Below are positions 25,400 to 34,333 of a stretch of DNA of 64,000 nt, in pieces. The DNA comes from Fulvivirga lutea (lineage in GTDB: Bacteria; Bacteroidota; Bacteroidia; Cytophagales; Cyclobacteriaceae): contig NZ_CP070608.1 of NCBI RefSeq assembly GCF_017068455.1, forward strand, positions 2,833,488 to 2,897,487, read 5' to 3'. A model generated the notes under the pieces. It saw only the letters and a list, made by a program, of their open reading frames with translations. It ran no database searches and was not told the DNA's origin. Each line of letters begins with the position of its first letter. The first letter of the stretch is position 1. Position numbers and translations under genes: made by a program.

Positions 25400-27367
25400 A
25401 TGATCTTCATAAAGAAAATCTTATTCACATCCACACTAATAGTACTCTGTGTCTCGATGACTCATGGCCAATTTGCGTTGCAATATAAAGGGCCATACCA
25501 AGTGCTTGATTACAAGGGAGTTGCTCAGTTTGATTTTCAAATTTCTGATGGAGATACAATTTTAACAGGTGATTTTGAACATTTTCAATCCAATGTCGAG
25601 CAGCTCATAAAAGGGAAGGACAGTTACTTTAATTTCAAAGGAAGGTTTGATAATAATGTGCCTGTTGGCGACTGGCGATTTACATTCGGTGAGTATAAGG
25701 CCAGCACCACCAAAAATGTAAATCTTAACGATTTTAAATATCAAGTAGCCTTAAATGGCACGCAGCATGAAGCTTACGGTTCGTTGCAAAATGGAAAGCC
25801 AAACGGTAAATGGGAGCATTCTATCAATAAAATTAAAGAAGGAGAGGCCGAATCAACATTATTCAAAAGTCAGGTAGATTTTGCCAATGGCATTCCTCAA
25901 AAGAGTTTTGAGATACAAAACGAAACCAATACACTTATTGGTAGATTTTTAAGAGATGGACTCGCTCATGATGTTTGGGAACTGTACTCATCTAGCGATC
26001 CAAGTTCTATTGAAACCTGGCAGTTTATTGATGGAATACTCAAGCATGTGAAAGTTAAATCATCAGACACTACCTACACAACAACTATTTTTAATGATGC
26101 AATCACTAATCCAGTATCGGTTAATCTAGATGCTAACTATCTGGCTGTTATTAATCTATTTCTAAAACTCAATTCAGATAACCATGCTCAAATAGAAGAT
26201 GGCGTTAATAGTCTCTTAAGCCAAAATGCGGATCAGTACGATAAGATATTTTCCGTTCTAAGTGCACTAGGAGATACAAAATATCGACCTGAATTTAAGG
26301 TTAAATTGAATCTTAACCCATTAACAAACAAGGAGTTAAGGTATATCAATCAAACAAAAGAATTGTATGAGAAATCGAGTGAAATTGCCACTTCATTACT
26401 GGCAAGCACACAACTGAGCCTATTAAAACTATCAGATCAGGAAGTAGCGTTTTTAACTAGCGTTATAAAGCTGATTAATAAACAGTATCTAAAAACTGTT
26501 AAAGAGATTTTAGAATATCAAAGTGCTGATTTACTAAAATATGTACCAAGAAACAGTATTCTTTCTAAAGTTGCACAAGACTCCCTTCGTGCGTCATTTA
26601 CCGTGAGTTATGAATTTAACGACTCTTCTTTTACACAAACCCACTTATCTAATAATTACACTCAATTCGAATTGGCCAAAACAGATTTAGAAGGCTTGAG
26701 CGAATGGATGAAATACCTGGATACTGTAATAGAAAATATAAATAAGACCTTATCGAATAAACTTACGAGAGAGCTGCAGGAACAGGAGTTAATGGCACTA
26801 GAGGAGCAGATAATTAAGGAAAATGATACGCTTAATGCTATGATTGATACACTGATGACAAAGAGTGCACAATCCACTGCCAAGTCTTTTCAAACCATTA
26901 AATCATTTGCAAAAGGCAGCCTAAGCCAGTATTCTACATTTGAAAATATGGCAGATAAACCAACGAAAGCTAGAGAGTTGATTAAGTGTTTTAACCAATT
27001 GGAGATTTTGATTGAAACACTAGCCCTTCAGCAACAACGAGATGAAGAGATAAAACAGCTCTACTTAGATGAGGTCTGGAATCCGTTTACAGCAACCTTA
27101 ATGGATGAGGAAGTTAAAAGGCGAATTACTAATGCTTATTTCAATATTCTACAGCCATATCTATATGAAACTATTGAATTAAAACTCAATTGTGCCAATG
27201 CCCAAGATTTAGCCGATCTTTTTGATAAGTTATTCATTCAGATGCAACAGCTACGTAATGCTGATACTAAAAAATTAGAGCGCAAGCTCAAAAAAGAAAA
27301 TGATGCTGTTGAAATTCTAAGTTTATTTTCAATTAAAAATACTTTACAAACTGAAGGGGATGATTAA
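25400..27367 (+). CDS. Secreted protein with MORN-like N-terminus and long helical region
   Basis: Start chosen at 25400, where MIFIKKILFTSTLIVL opens a signal peptide cleaved after THGQ; the frame is open upstream. About 655 residues. The N-terminal 230 contain MORN/YwqK-like motifs (FKGRFDNNVPVGDWRFTF, and NGKPNGKWEH). The rest is helical, with probable coiled coils (LTRELQEQELMALEEQI and nearby). The C-terminus ends in a charged helix. It overlaps the DUF2490 gene by eight bases, so translation is probably coupled. Function unknown; an envelope role is likely. Confidence 0.7.
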   Translation: MIFIKKILFTSTLIVLCVSMTHGQFALQYKGPYQVLDYKGVAQFDFQISDGDTILTGDFEHFQSNVEQLIKGKDSYFNFKGRFDNNVPVGDWRFTFGEYKASTTKNVNLNDFKYQVALNGTQHEAYGSLQNGKPNGKWEHSINKIKEGEAESTLFKSQVDFANGIPQKSFEIQNETNTLIGRFLRDGLAHDVWELYSSSDPSSIETWQFIDGILKHVKVKSSDTTYTTTIFNDAITNPVSVNLDANYLAVINLFLKLNSDNHAQIEDGVNSLLSQNADQYDKIFSVLSALGDTKYRPEFKVKLNLNPLTNKELRYINQTKELYEKSSEIATSLLASTQLSLLKLSDQEVAFLTSVIKLINKQYLKTVKEILEYQSADLLKYVPRNSILSKVAQDSLRASFTVSYEFNDSSFTQTHLSNNYTQFELAKTDLEGLSEWMKYLDTVIENINKTLSNKLTRELQEQELMALEEQIIKENDTLNAMIDTLMTKSAQSTAKSFQTIKSFAKGSLSQYSTFENMADKPTKARELIKCFNQLEILIETLALQQQRDEEIKQLYLDEVWNPFTATLMDEEVKRRITNAYFNILQPYLYETIELKLNCANAQDLADLFDKLFIQMQQLRNADTKKLERKLKKENDAVEILSLFSIKNTLQTEGDD

Positions 27368-28181
27368 TAAGTCAGTCATATTTTGCACCTTGTGTGTGAT
27401 GATTTGGGCAGCAACGTCTGGCTGTCTGATGGCACAAGATCGTCCTAAAGAATCGGTTTATAAAGAACCTGTAACTGCCATGTGGATTAACACCTATGGC
27501 AATATCCGCATCAGTAATCATTTATTTTGGATAGCGCAAACACATTTTAGAACTGAGGAAAAGGATGGAACTCCTTTTGCAGGTCAGATCGCTCAAATCT
27601 ACAATCGCCATGCTCTGAGTTATCTTTTTTCAAAGAAGTTTAATGTTAGTCTGGGTGGTGTACTTAGAGTTAATTGGAATACCGCAAAAAACACAGAAGG
27701 CCAAAAATCCACTGTTCCTGAATGGCGGATATGGCATGAATATATGTTTGCTATGCCATTTGATAGGCTAATGGTATACCATCGTTTGAGGGTGGAACAC
27801 AGATGGACTAAAGGGTTTAATCCGGATAGTGAATTTATTTTCAGAAACAGATGGCGCTATATGTTTAAACTAAAAATGCCGGTTGGTAAACCTAAATTAG
27901 GATCAAACACATTTTACTTTTCTCCTGAAGCTGAGCTCATTATGCAGAGTGGTGGGCCTGTAATTGACAGTCCTATGGAAGATTTAAGGCTTCATGCCTC
28001 GTTTGGTTACATCATCAACCCACGACTCAGCGTGGCTACAGGTGTTATGCATTCGCATGGTCAGGATATTTCCGATGGGACTATTTATAAGCAAAAATGG
28101 ACGATGCGTTTTCATGTATATTTTTCTCCTGACTTAAGAAAAGTAAAGCATAAGTTGCCATCAATCCATACTGGTGATTAA
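27360..28181 (+). CDS. DUF2490 family outer-membrane beta-barrel-like protein
   Basis: A 273-residue exported protein with an N-terminal signal sequence (about 1-25). The mature protein alternates amphipathic strands rich in W, Y, R and H, as in MWINTYGNIRISNHLFW and ending WTMRFHVYFSPDLRK, the DUF2490 pattern. This family is predicted to be a small outer-membrane barrel. The start overlaps the preceding gene by eight bases and the MORN gene follows 13 bases after, so it is the middle gene of a three-gene envelope unit. Confidence 0.82.
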   Translation: MINKSVIFCTLCVMIWAATSGCLMAQDRPKESVYKEPVTAMWINTYGNIRISNHLFWIAQTHFRTEEKDGTPFAGQIAQIYNRHALSYLFSKKFNVSLGGVLRVNWNTAKNTEGQKSTVPEWRIWHEYMFAMPFDRLMVYHRLRVEHRWTKGFNPDSEFIFRNRWRYMFKLKMPVGKPKLGSNTFYFSPEAELIMQSGGPVIDSPMEDLRLHASFGYIINPRLSVATGVMHSHGQDISDGTIYKQKWTMRFHVYFSPDLRKVKHKLPSIHTGD

Positions 28182-28194
28182 TTAAACAATAAGT

Positions 28195-29058
28195 ATGTTC
28201 AACCAACCTAAACGGCTCTTATTTAGTTATTTACTGACAATTGTATTCGCAGCATTGGCATTTTATTTCTTTACTCAAACTGCAGAAGATAAGAGTGATT
28301 CTTCAAAGCTCGAAACCCTTCAAAATAGTAATGAATCTTTGCAAAGAGATATAAAAGCACTTCTCTATCTTGATTCACTTATCCAACAAGGTAGATATGC
28401 TGATGTAATGAAGGTAAAGGAGAATGCCCATAAAGATTCCATACCTTCCTGGTTAGTAGATGCGATTGATCAGCGAATTGCCATTGTGAATATGCTAAAA
28501 GCTAAATCGCAGGAAAGAATAGTTGAAGAGGATACGACACAGGCAGATGAAGGTGCGGATGCAGAGTCAACCCGATATGCCACGCCAGCTGAAGTAAGAA
28601 AATACGACTCATTAATTTTTGCCTTGGATAAAGCCAATCATCAAATAAATAACCTTGAAAGGCAATTAAAACAAGACACCAGAGGCGATTACATTACTTT
28701 TAAGACTAAAAAAGGCCGCGAGGTACATTATGTAGGTTCAGTGAAAAACAAGATGGCTAATGGAAAAGGAATTGGTTTGTTGAATACAGGAAGTCGTTAT
28801 GAGGGCTATTGGAAAGATAATATGCGGCATGGTGAGGGTAAATTCTTTTGGCCGGATGGTGAATATTATGAAGGCTCCTATGTAAATGATGAACGCAGCG
28901 GAATTGGTACTTATTCATGGCCTAATGGAGATCGTTTCAAAGGCGAGTGGGCAGGAGATATGCGTAACGGTCAGGGTGTTTTTTATAATAAAGAGGGTGA
29001 GGTAATCGCTAAAGGAATCTGGAAAAATGATGAGTTAGTGACTGTCGTTAAGAATTAG
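28195..29058 (+). CDS. Inner-membrane-anchored MORN-repeat protein
   Basis: A 287-residue protein. One membrane segment (about 9-27) is followed by a helical/coiled-coil region (35-165), then four MORN repeats from about 180 (YEGYWKDNMRHGEGKF, YEGSYVNDERSGIG, FKGEWAGDMRNGQG). MORN repeats are beta-hairpins that bind proteins or lipids. The MORN part is probably periplasmic. It is the third gene of an operon whose first gene also has MORN-like motifs. Confidence 0.85.
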   Translation: MFNQPKRLLFSYLLTIVFAALAFYFFTQTAEDKSDSSKLETLQNSNESLQRDIKALLYLDSLIQQGRYADVMKVKENAHKDSIPSWLVDAIDQRIAIVNMLKAKSQERIVEEDTTQADEGADAESTRYATPAEVRKYDSLIFALDKANHQINNLERQLKQDTRGDYITFKTKKGREVHYVGSVKNKMANGKGIGLLNTGSRYEGYWKDNMRHGEGKFFWPDGEYYEGSYVNDERSGIGTYSWPNGDRFKGEWAGDMRNGQGVFYNKEGEVIAKGIWKNDELVTVVKN

Positions 29059-29103
29059 ATTTAACTATTTACACTATGAATTGTTCTACTACAAAACAAT
29101 GAA

Positions 29104-29511
29104 ATGCCAATACCTAAACTCATATTAAGCTATTTGCTGACGACTATAGTCTTTTTTGCCATTGATTTACTTTGGTTGGGCATTATTGCTAAAGATCTTT
29201 ATAATCGACTATTAGGTAATTTTTTGGCTCCAAACGTAAATTGGACAGCGGCCATCATTTTTTATCTACTATTCATTATAGGCATATTTATCTTTGCCAT
29301 TTTCCCAGCTATTGAGAAAGAATCGGCTTGGAAAGCCATTTTATTGGGTGCTTTGTTTGGGTTTTTCACTTATGCGACTTATGATCTCACCAACCTTGCA
29401 ACCTTGAAGGATTGGCCTCTAAAAATTGTATTCATAGATATTGCCTGGGGTATTATTCTCACTGCAAGTGTGAGTGTTTCTGGTTATTATATTACAAGAT
29501 GGCTGTCTTGA
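29104..29511 (+). CDS. DUF2177 family membrane protein
   Basis: A 135-residue protein with four membrane segments. FAIDLLWLG near residue 19 and GFFTYATYDLTNLATLKDW near 80 are hallmark DUF2177 motifs. Its function is not established. The start is 45 bases after the MORN gene, and the DUF1295 gene begins inside its last codons (13-base overlap), so the two are translationally coupled. Confidence 0.88.
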   Translation: MPIPKLILSYLLTTIVFFAIDLLWLGIIAKDLYNRLLGNFLAPNVNWTAAIIFYLLFIIGIFIFAIFPAIEKESAWKAILLGALFGFFTYATYDLTNLATLKDWPLKIVFIDIAWGIILTASVSVSGYYITRWLS

Positions 29512-30263
29512 ATTATGTCTGGCAAATAGCCATTATGCTATTTGTTTTCGCTGCACTGAGCTTTGCAGTGTCCCTAATTCTAAAAAGAAATGATGTTGCT
29601 GATGTTAGCTGGGGTTTAGGCTTCGTATTGGTATGTGTTTACCTTTTAATTAAGTCAGATATAACAACTCCATTACTTATAAGCTGCTCGTTGGTTATAA
29701 TTTGGGGTTTAAGGCTCAGTATTTACATTGCTATTCGGAATAGCAAAAATTCAGAGGATTTTAGGTATAAACAATGGCGAGATGAGTGGGGGACTAATTT
29801 CTATTGGCGGTCATTCCTCCAGGTGTATCTGCTACAAATGTTAATTTTGCTGATCATATCAGCCCCGCTACTATTGCTTGCCTCTGGTTCAATTAATAAA
29901 TCACCTGATGCTCTGACATGGTTAATCATATTAGTATGGTTTATAGGCTTTGTTTGGCAGGCTGTTGCCGATTACCAGCTCTTTATCTTTAAGAAGAATA
30001 GCTCAGGAAAGGTAATGAAGACAGGGCTATGGAAGTATTCCCGGCATCCGAATTATTTCGGAGAAATTGTAATGTGGTGGTCGCTCTATTTTCTGACATT
30101 AAGTTTTGGATCGTCTTTATTAGGTATAATAAGTCCTATTTTAATCACCTATCTCTTATTCAATGTTTCCGGTGTACCGATGCTAGAGGAGAAGTATAAA
30201 AAGAATCAGGAGTATCAGGAGTATGTTGATTCAACACCAGCCATTTTCCCCAAACTGTTTTAA
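29499..30263 (+). CDS. DUF1295 family membrane protein (steroid 5-alpha-reductase-like)
   Basis: I start at the ATG at 29499, giving 254 residues that begin MAVLNYVWQ; the longer upstream frame is noise over the DUF2177 gene. About six membrane segments. The C-terminal half has KTGLWKYSRHPNYFGE, the NADPH/isoprenylcysteine-methyltransferase-like motif of the 5-alpha-reductase/DUF1295 family, which probably acts on membrane lipids. The partner DUF2177 gene overlaps by 13 bases. These two families are often neighbours, so a joint lipid-modifying role is plausible but unproved. Confidence 0.85.
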   Translation: MAVLNYVWQIAIMLFVFAALSFAVSLILKRNDVADVSWGLGFVLVCVYLLIKSDITTPLLISCSLVIIWGLRLSIYIAIRNSKNSEDFRYKQWRDEWGTNFYWRSFLQVYLLQMLILLIISAPLLLLASGSINKSPDALTWLIILVWFIGFVWQAVADYQLFIFKKNSSGKVMKTGLWKYSRHPNYFGEIVMWWSLYFLTLSFGSSLLGIISPILITYLLFNVSGVPMLEEKYKKNQEYQEYVDSTPAIFPKLF

Positions 30264-30288
30264 TACGTAAAACACCTTACCATCTTGC

Positions 30289-30303
30289 TTGTTATTATAA
30301 CAA
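30289..30303. promoter_or_regulatory. 15-base palindrome upstream of the 86-residue gene
   Basis: TTGTTAT-T-ATAACAA is a perfect inverted repeat 13 bases before the ATG of the next gene and 26 bases after the DUF1295 stop. It could be an operator; as a hairpin it lacks a T-tract. Confidence 0.3.
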
Positions 30304-30315
30304 ACAGTTAGAATT

Positions 30316-30576
30316 ATGACAGAGACTGAAGTTCAGGAAATTATAAAAGATATTCCCGTAGGCTCAAAACTGGAAATAATTAAAAAAGATGGGACTATTC
30401 TCGATGTAGTTTTGTCAAGCCATGATACCAACGCGGTTGAAGAAAAAAACTATGACAGTTTAACTGTGCCACACCTTCCACCTGCATTAATTGTGCAAGG
30501 TAGAAGATGGGGAGTTTACAGAATGGAGATTGATGAAATATCTAATATAGCCGTTTTAGAGACAAAAAAATCATGA
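30316..30576 (+). CDS. Hypothetical small beta-rich protein (86 aa)
   Basis: A short soluble protein, mainly strands, with a proline-rich middle (VPHLPPALIVQGRRWGVYRM) and no signal peptide. It resembles a small beta-barrel but I cannot assign a family. It lies between the DUF1295 gene and the convergent glnS gene, with a palindrome before its start, so it may have its own promoter. Confidence 0.6.
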   Translation: MTETEVQEIIKDIPVGSKLEIIKKDGTILDVVLSSHDTNAVEEKNYDSLTVPHLPPALIVQGRRWGVYRMEIDEISNIAVLETKKS

Positions 30577-30582
30577 TCGCGA

Positions 30583-32619
30583 TTAAGCCAACTTCTTTGC
30601 TTCTTTTGCTAAAAGTTCATTCTTATCTTCCAAACCCTTTTGAATAAATTCATCAATTTGTTCATTACGATCCAAGCCACCTTTTAAAAGTACTCCAAGA
30701 GCAAGGGTAACGCCTATTCTCGTACCGACCTTTTTAGCTGCGGTATTAAATAGTGGCTCCAACTCTTCGTAAGTTACGTTTTCCGATAGCTCCAGAATGT
30801 TCGCTCTTGCCGCCTCAAGCTTGTCACCTGAAAGGTTCGTATACTTTTTAGCTATCTTCTGAATTTCGTTAATCGCACTTCTCTGTCCCTGACCTTGATT
30901 GGGGTTTTTAGCAGTTTTTTGCTGTTGAGGTTTGTTATCAGGTTGTTGCTTAGCCCACGTATCTTTTAATCCAACGGTTTTATTGAATATTAAGTGACTA
31001 GGTGAAGAATCTTTATCCAACGTGAAATAGCCTAACCTCTGAAATTGATATTTATCATCCAATTGAGCATTCATTAAATAAGGCTCTAAATAGGCCTCTT
31101 TAACAATATTCAAAGAGTTAGGGTTAACAAACTCCATGAAACCCTTCTCTTCATGACTGTCAGGTGCTTCATCTAAAAACAATCGATCATACTCGCGCAC
31201 TTCTGCTTTAATAGCATGTTTAATAGAAACCCAGTGTAGTGTGCCTTTTACTTTACGCATACTGGCCTCTGTTCCACTGCCTGATTTAGAATCCAGGTCA
31301 GCTGTACAATGAATTTCAGTGATATTACCATCAGCATCCTTTACCACAGTCTCACCTTTAATTATGTAGGCATTCTTTAGCCTTACTTCATTACCAATAG
31401 TTAGCCTGAAAAACTTGTTGCCGGCATCTTCCTTAAAGTCTTCTCTTTCGATATACAGTTCTCTAGAGAAGGGAACTTCATGAGTCCCTGAGTCTGCATC
31501 TTCGGGATTATTTTCTGCGATGAGTAATTCTTCCTTTCCTTCAGGGTAGTTGGTAATAACCAGTTTTACAGGGTCTATTACGCCCATTACCCGTGTAGCA
31601 GTCTTATTCAAATCTTCACGTATACAGAACTCAAGTAGTGAAACATCCGTTACGCCATCACGCTTAGAAATACCTGACACCTCACTAAATTTTCTGATTG
31701 ATGCAGGAGTGTAACCCCTTCTTCTTAATCCGGAAATGGTTGGCATTCTTGGGTCATCCCAACCAGAAACCGTTTTGGTTTGTACTAATTCTAACAACTT
31801 ACGCTTACTCATTACGGTGTAACTCAAGTTACGCCTTGCAAACTCACGTTGCTTCGGTCTCAACTTACTTTTATCATAAATCTGATCCAAAAACCAATCG
31901 TACAGCTCTCTGTGTGATTTAAATTCAAGTGTGCACAATGAATGCGATATCTGTTCTATGTAATCCGATTCACCATGTGCCCAATCGTACATGGGATAAA
32001 TGCACCATTCATTACCTGTTCTATGATGTGCTTTATTAATAATTCGATAGAGTAGAGGGTCGCGCATGAGCATATTCGGAGAAGCCATATCAATTTTTGC
32101 TCTCAAAACATATGTTCCTGCCTCATACTCTCCATTTTTCATTTTCTCGAAAATGGCTAAGTTTTCTTCCACGGGTGTATCTCTAAATGGACTAGCCGTG
32201 CCTGGCGTGGTGGGTGTTCCTTTTTGTTCGGCTATGGCTTCTGAAGACTGTCCATCTACATAAGCCTTGCCTTGTTTAATAAGCTCAATGGCCCAATCGT
32301 ATAACTGTTGAAAGTAGTCTGATGAGTAACACTCTGTGGCCCATTGAAATCCAAGCCACTCAATATCATTTTTAATAGCATCAACATATTCCTGCTCTTC
32401 CTTAGCGGGGTTGGTGTCGTCAAATCGAAGGTTAACAGGAGCATTGTATCGTTCGCCAAGTCCAAAATTTAAACAAATAGAAGCAGCGTGGCCAATATGT
32501 AGATAGCCATTGGGTTCAGGTGGAAAACGAAAACGAAGCTGCTCTTGAGGCAGGCCATTCGCTAGGTCTTCTTCAATAATTTGTTCAATAAAGTTTAATG
32601 ATTCTGGCGCTTCTTTCAT
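30583..32619 (-). CDS. glnS: Glutaminyl-tRNA synthetase with extra C-terminal domain
   Basis: Charges tRNA(Gln) with glutamine in the cytoplasm. The class I motifs are present: HIGHA at about residue 33 (HIGH) and VMSKRKL (KMSKS-type). The core ends near residue 556 with TVGLKDTWAK, as in E. coli GlnRS. A Q/K/P-rich linker and a helical domain of about 95 residues follow (INEIQKIAKKYTN to the end), not present in E. coli. I start at the ATG at 32619 (MKEAPESLN); the longer frame runs through a well-matched promoter at 32638-32667 and is not coding. Confidence 0.95.
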   Translation of the reverse strand: MKEAPESLNFIEQIIEEDLANGLPQEQLRFRFPPEPNGYLHIGHAASICLNFGLGERYNAPVNLRFDDTNPAKEEQEYVDAIKNDIEWLGFQWATECYSSDYFQQLYDWAIELIKQGKAYVDGQSSEAIAEQKGTPTTPGTASPFRDTPVEENLAIFEKMKNGEYEAGTYVLRAKIDMASPNMLMRDPLLYRIINKAHHRTGNEWCIYPMYDWAHGESDYIEQISHSLCTLEFKSHRELYDWFLDQIYDKSKLRPKQREFARRNLSYTVMSKRKLLELVQTKTVSGWDDPRMPTISGLRRRGYTPASIRKFSEVSGISKRDGVTDVSLLEFCIREDLNKTATRVMGVIDPVKLVITNYPEGKEELLIAENNPEDADSGTHEVPFSRELYIEREDFKEDAGNKFFRLTIGNEVRLKNAYIIKGETVVKDADGNITEIHCTADLDSKSGSGTEASMRKVKGTLHWVSIKHAIKAEVREYDRLFLDEAPDSHEEKGFMEFVNPNSLNIVKEAYLEPYLMNAQLDDKYQFQRLGYFTLDKDSSPSHLIFNKTVGLKDTWAKQQPDNKPQQQKTAKNPNQGQGQRSAINEIQKIAKKYTNLSGDKLEAARANILELSENVTYEELEPLFNTAAKKVGTRIGVTLALGVLLKGGLDRNEQIDEFIQKGLEDKNELLAKEAKKLA

Positions 32620-32637
32620 GTTTAAAAAATTGAATGG

Positions 32638-32667
32638 CAAAATTAGTGCAATTGCATTCAATTGCAA
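32638..32667 (-). promoter_or_regulatory. Predicted glnS promoter (Bacteroidota type)
   Basis: On the minus strand TTG (32667-32665), a 19-base spacer and TAATTTTG (32645-32638) match the Bacteroidota consensus TTG-N19-21-TAnnTTTG. The implied start of transcription is about 10-12 bases before the glnS ATG, supporting that start codon. Confidence 0.6.
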
Positions 32668-32675
32668 TGTTTATA

Positions 32676-32707
32676 TTGATCCATAAAAGTTTAATTCTAT
32701 AATATTG
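32676..32707 (+). promoter_or_regulatory. Possible promoter of the 82-residue gene
   Basis: TTG (32676-32678), 21 bases and TAATATTG (32700-32707) match the Bacteroidota promoter with one mismatch. It lies only five bases before the ATG, so the mRNA would be leaderless or nearly so. It is back to back with the glnS promoter. Confidence 0.35.
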
Positions 32708-32712
32708 TAGCT

Positions 32713-32961
32713 ATGTTCGACACACACAATTTTTCTAAATCTCTGGAAGAAGATGTTTTTGATAGCTGGCTGGAAGCTGGCAGAAATAGCAAATTGGGTT
32801 ACGAGTATATGGTTGTAGTATGGCTTACTATGGAAGAGGAATTTAAACCAATCTATTTAGAAAGAAGGGATCAACTGTCTGAACTAACCGATATTTCTAA
32901 TTTAACCGAGGTTGTTGTGGCCGCCTATGATCTGTATTCTGAGTCTAAAGTTACTATCTGA
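32713..32961 (+). CDS. Hypothetical small acidic protein (82 aa)
   Basis: An acidic, helical, soluble protein without recognised domains. It starts with ATG only 93 bases from the divergent glnS start. The sequence has an aromatic, tyrosine-rich middle (NSKLGYEYMVVVWLTMEEEF). It is transcribed alone and is followed by a short palindrome that may stop transcription. Function unknown. Confidence 0.6.
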   Translation: MFDTHNFSKSLEEDVFDSWLEAGRNSKLGYEYMVVVWLTMEEEFKPIYLERRDQLSELTDISNLTEVVVAAYDLYSESKVTI

Positions 32962-32981
32962 CCGAACTTAGTATTGATAGA

Positions 32982-33005
32982 AATTGTGCACAATTCTTTT
33001 GTTTT
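32982..33005 (+). terminator. Palindrome with T-rich tail after the 82-residue gene
   Basis: AATTGTGCACAATT is a perfect 14-base palindrome followed by CTTTTGTTTT. As RNA the stem would be only five pairs, so it is a weak terminator; it could equally be an operator for the permease gene 130 bases downstream. Confidence 0.35.
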
Positions 33006-33133
33006 CATATCTAAGAAGCCTATTATAACCATATTCTAAGCAGAAATGATCATGTAATAATGAATCAGAACACAATTAGCTCTTACATTAGTGTTTAAAG
33101 AGCGCGCATACTGTCGTTATTAATAATAAAGCA

Positions 33134-34240
33134 ATGAAGAACTGGCTTCAAACGAAAAGTTTAATTTCTAAAAGAAGATTTTCACTCATTAATCTTCTGT
33201 TCAGAAAAGAAAGGAAATTCCTGTTTTTCATAGGAGCTTGTTTTTTAATGGCCGGAATCGTATATCCATTCCCACATATAGCTATGTGGTTAGGCTTTAT
33301 CTTTGCCGCCTATTCAGCCGTTGCCAATGACAGTATTCAAACTATAGGTACATTTATATCTTCCAATTCAGAACGGAAATGGTGGCTCTTGTGGCTTTAT
33401 ATTGGCATTATATTTCTTATTACTGTTAGTGTTAGTTGGATCCTGTTTGATGGAGATGTTTCATTTCAACGTTTGGCTTCCAAAGGATTTGCAGAACCGC
33501 CAACTTCTTTTCATTTTCTACAAATTTCTGCCCCAATCTTCCTAATTATCCTAACGAGGTTTAAAATGCCCGTTTCAACAACTTTCCTCTTGCTTAGCTC
33601 ATTTAGCATGAACAGTGGTGCAATTCAGGGCATTTTAATGAAAAGCTTGATCGGTTATTTCATTGCTTTCATTGGAGCCATGTTAGTCTGGCTCGTGCTG
33701 GAACATAAAATGAAAAAGTTGTTCGTAAATAAGGCCAGTAATTACTGGTTCGTTTTACAATGGCTAACCAGTGGGAGTTTATGGGCTCTTTGGATCATTC
33801 AAGATGCCGCCAACATTGCTGTCTTTTTACCAAGGAGTTTGAATTTGTTGGAATTCTTAATCTTCAGTCTCGTTATATTCATTGGACTGGGCCTAATTTT
33901 TTACTTAAAAGGCGATAAAATACAGTCTATTGTTGAAGAAAAATCTAATGTAAAGGACGTAAGGCCAGCGACAGTCATTGACTTAGTTTATACATTAATT
34001 TTAGTGTTTTTTACGTTGTTCAATACTGTTCCAATGAGTACCACCTGGGTATTCATAGGCTTGTTGAGTGGGCGTGAATTGGCCATTAAAATCACAGAAA
34101 GAAAAAAGCTTACCAAAACATTTGTTCTCATTGCTAATGACGCGTCCAAAGCCATTGCAGGTTTAATAATATCTATAGCCATAGCTATTGCCTCTAACCC
34201 AAAGCTGAGATCTGAAATTCTACAATCTCTAGGTTGGTAA
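33134..34240 (+). CDS. Divergent PiT-like (inorganic phosphate transporter family) membrane protein
   Basis: A 368-residue protein with about ten membrane segments. Two short motifs resemble the inverted repeats of PiT/Pho4 transporters: AVANDSIQTIGTF near residue 60 (compare the GANDxxNxxG motif) and PMSTTWVFIGLLSGRE near 300 (compare the PVSTT motif). Similar PVSTTFLLLSSF occurs near 150. PiT proteins carry phosphate with a cation across the inner membrane; here the substrate may differ because the signatures are weakened. It stands alone. Confidence 0.6.
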   Translation: MKNWLQTKSLISKRRFSLINLLFRKERKFLFFIGACFLMAGIVYPFPHIAMWLGFIFAAYSAVANDSIQTIGTFISSNSERKWWLLWLYIGIIFLITVSVSWILFDGDVSFQRLASKGFAEPPTSFHFLQISAPIFLIILTRFKMPVSTTFLLLSSFSMNSGAIQGILMKSLIGYFIAFIGAMLVWLVLEHKMKKLFVNKASNYWFVLQWLTSGSLWALWIIQDAANIAVFLPRSLNLLEFLIFSLVIFIGLGLIFYLKGDKIQSIVEEKSNVKDVRPATVIDLVYTLILVFFTLFNTVPMSTTWVFIGLLSGRELAIKITERKKLTKTFVLIANDASKAIAGLIISIAIAIASNPKLRSEILQSLGW

Positions 34241-34333
34241 ACTATCGCTTTTTTAAAACCTTTTTAAAGCAGTAAATCATTATGCAGGTCACTACCAAGT
34301 GAACACTTAACATAAATAATAGGGGTTCTAATT

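Noticed and set aside
29412-29498. N-terminal extension of the DUF1295 protein
   Set aside because: It is out-of-frame translation of the DUF2177 gene, rich in Cys/His by chance.
32620-32667. N-terminal extension of GlnRS
   Set aside because: It is covered by the predicted promoter and does not match GlnRS.
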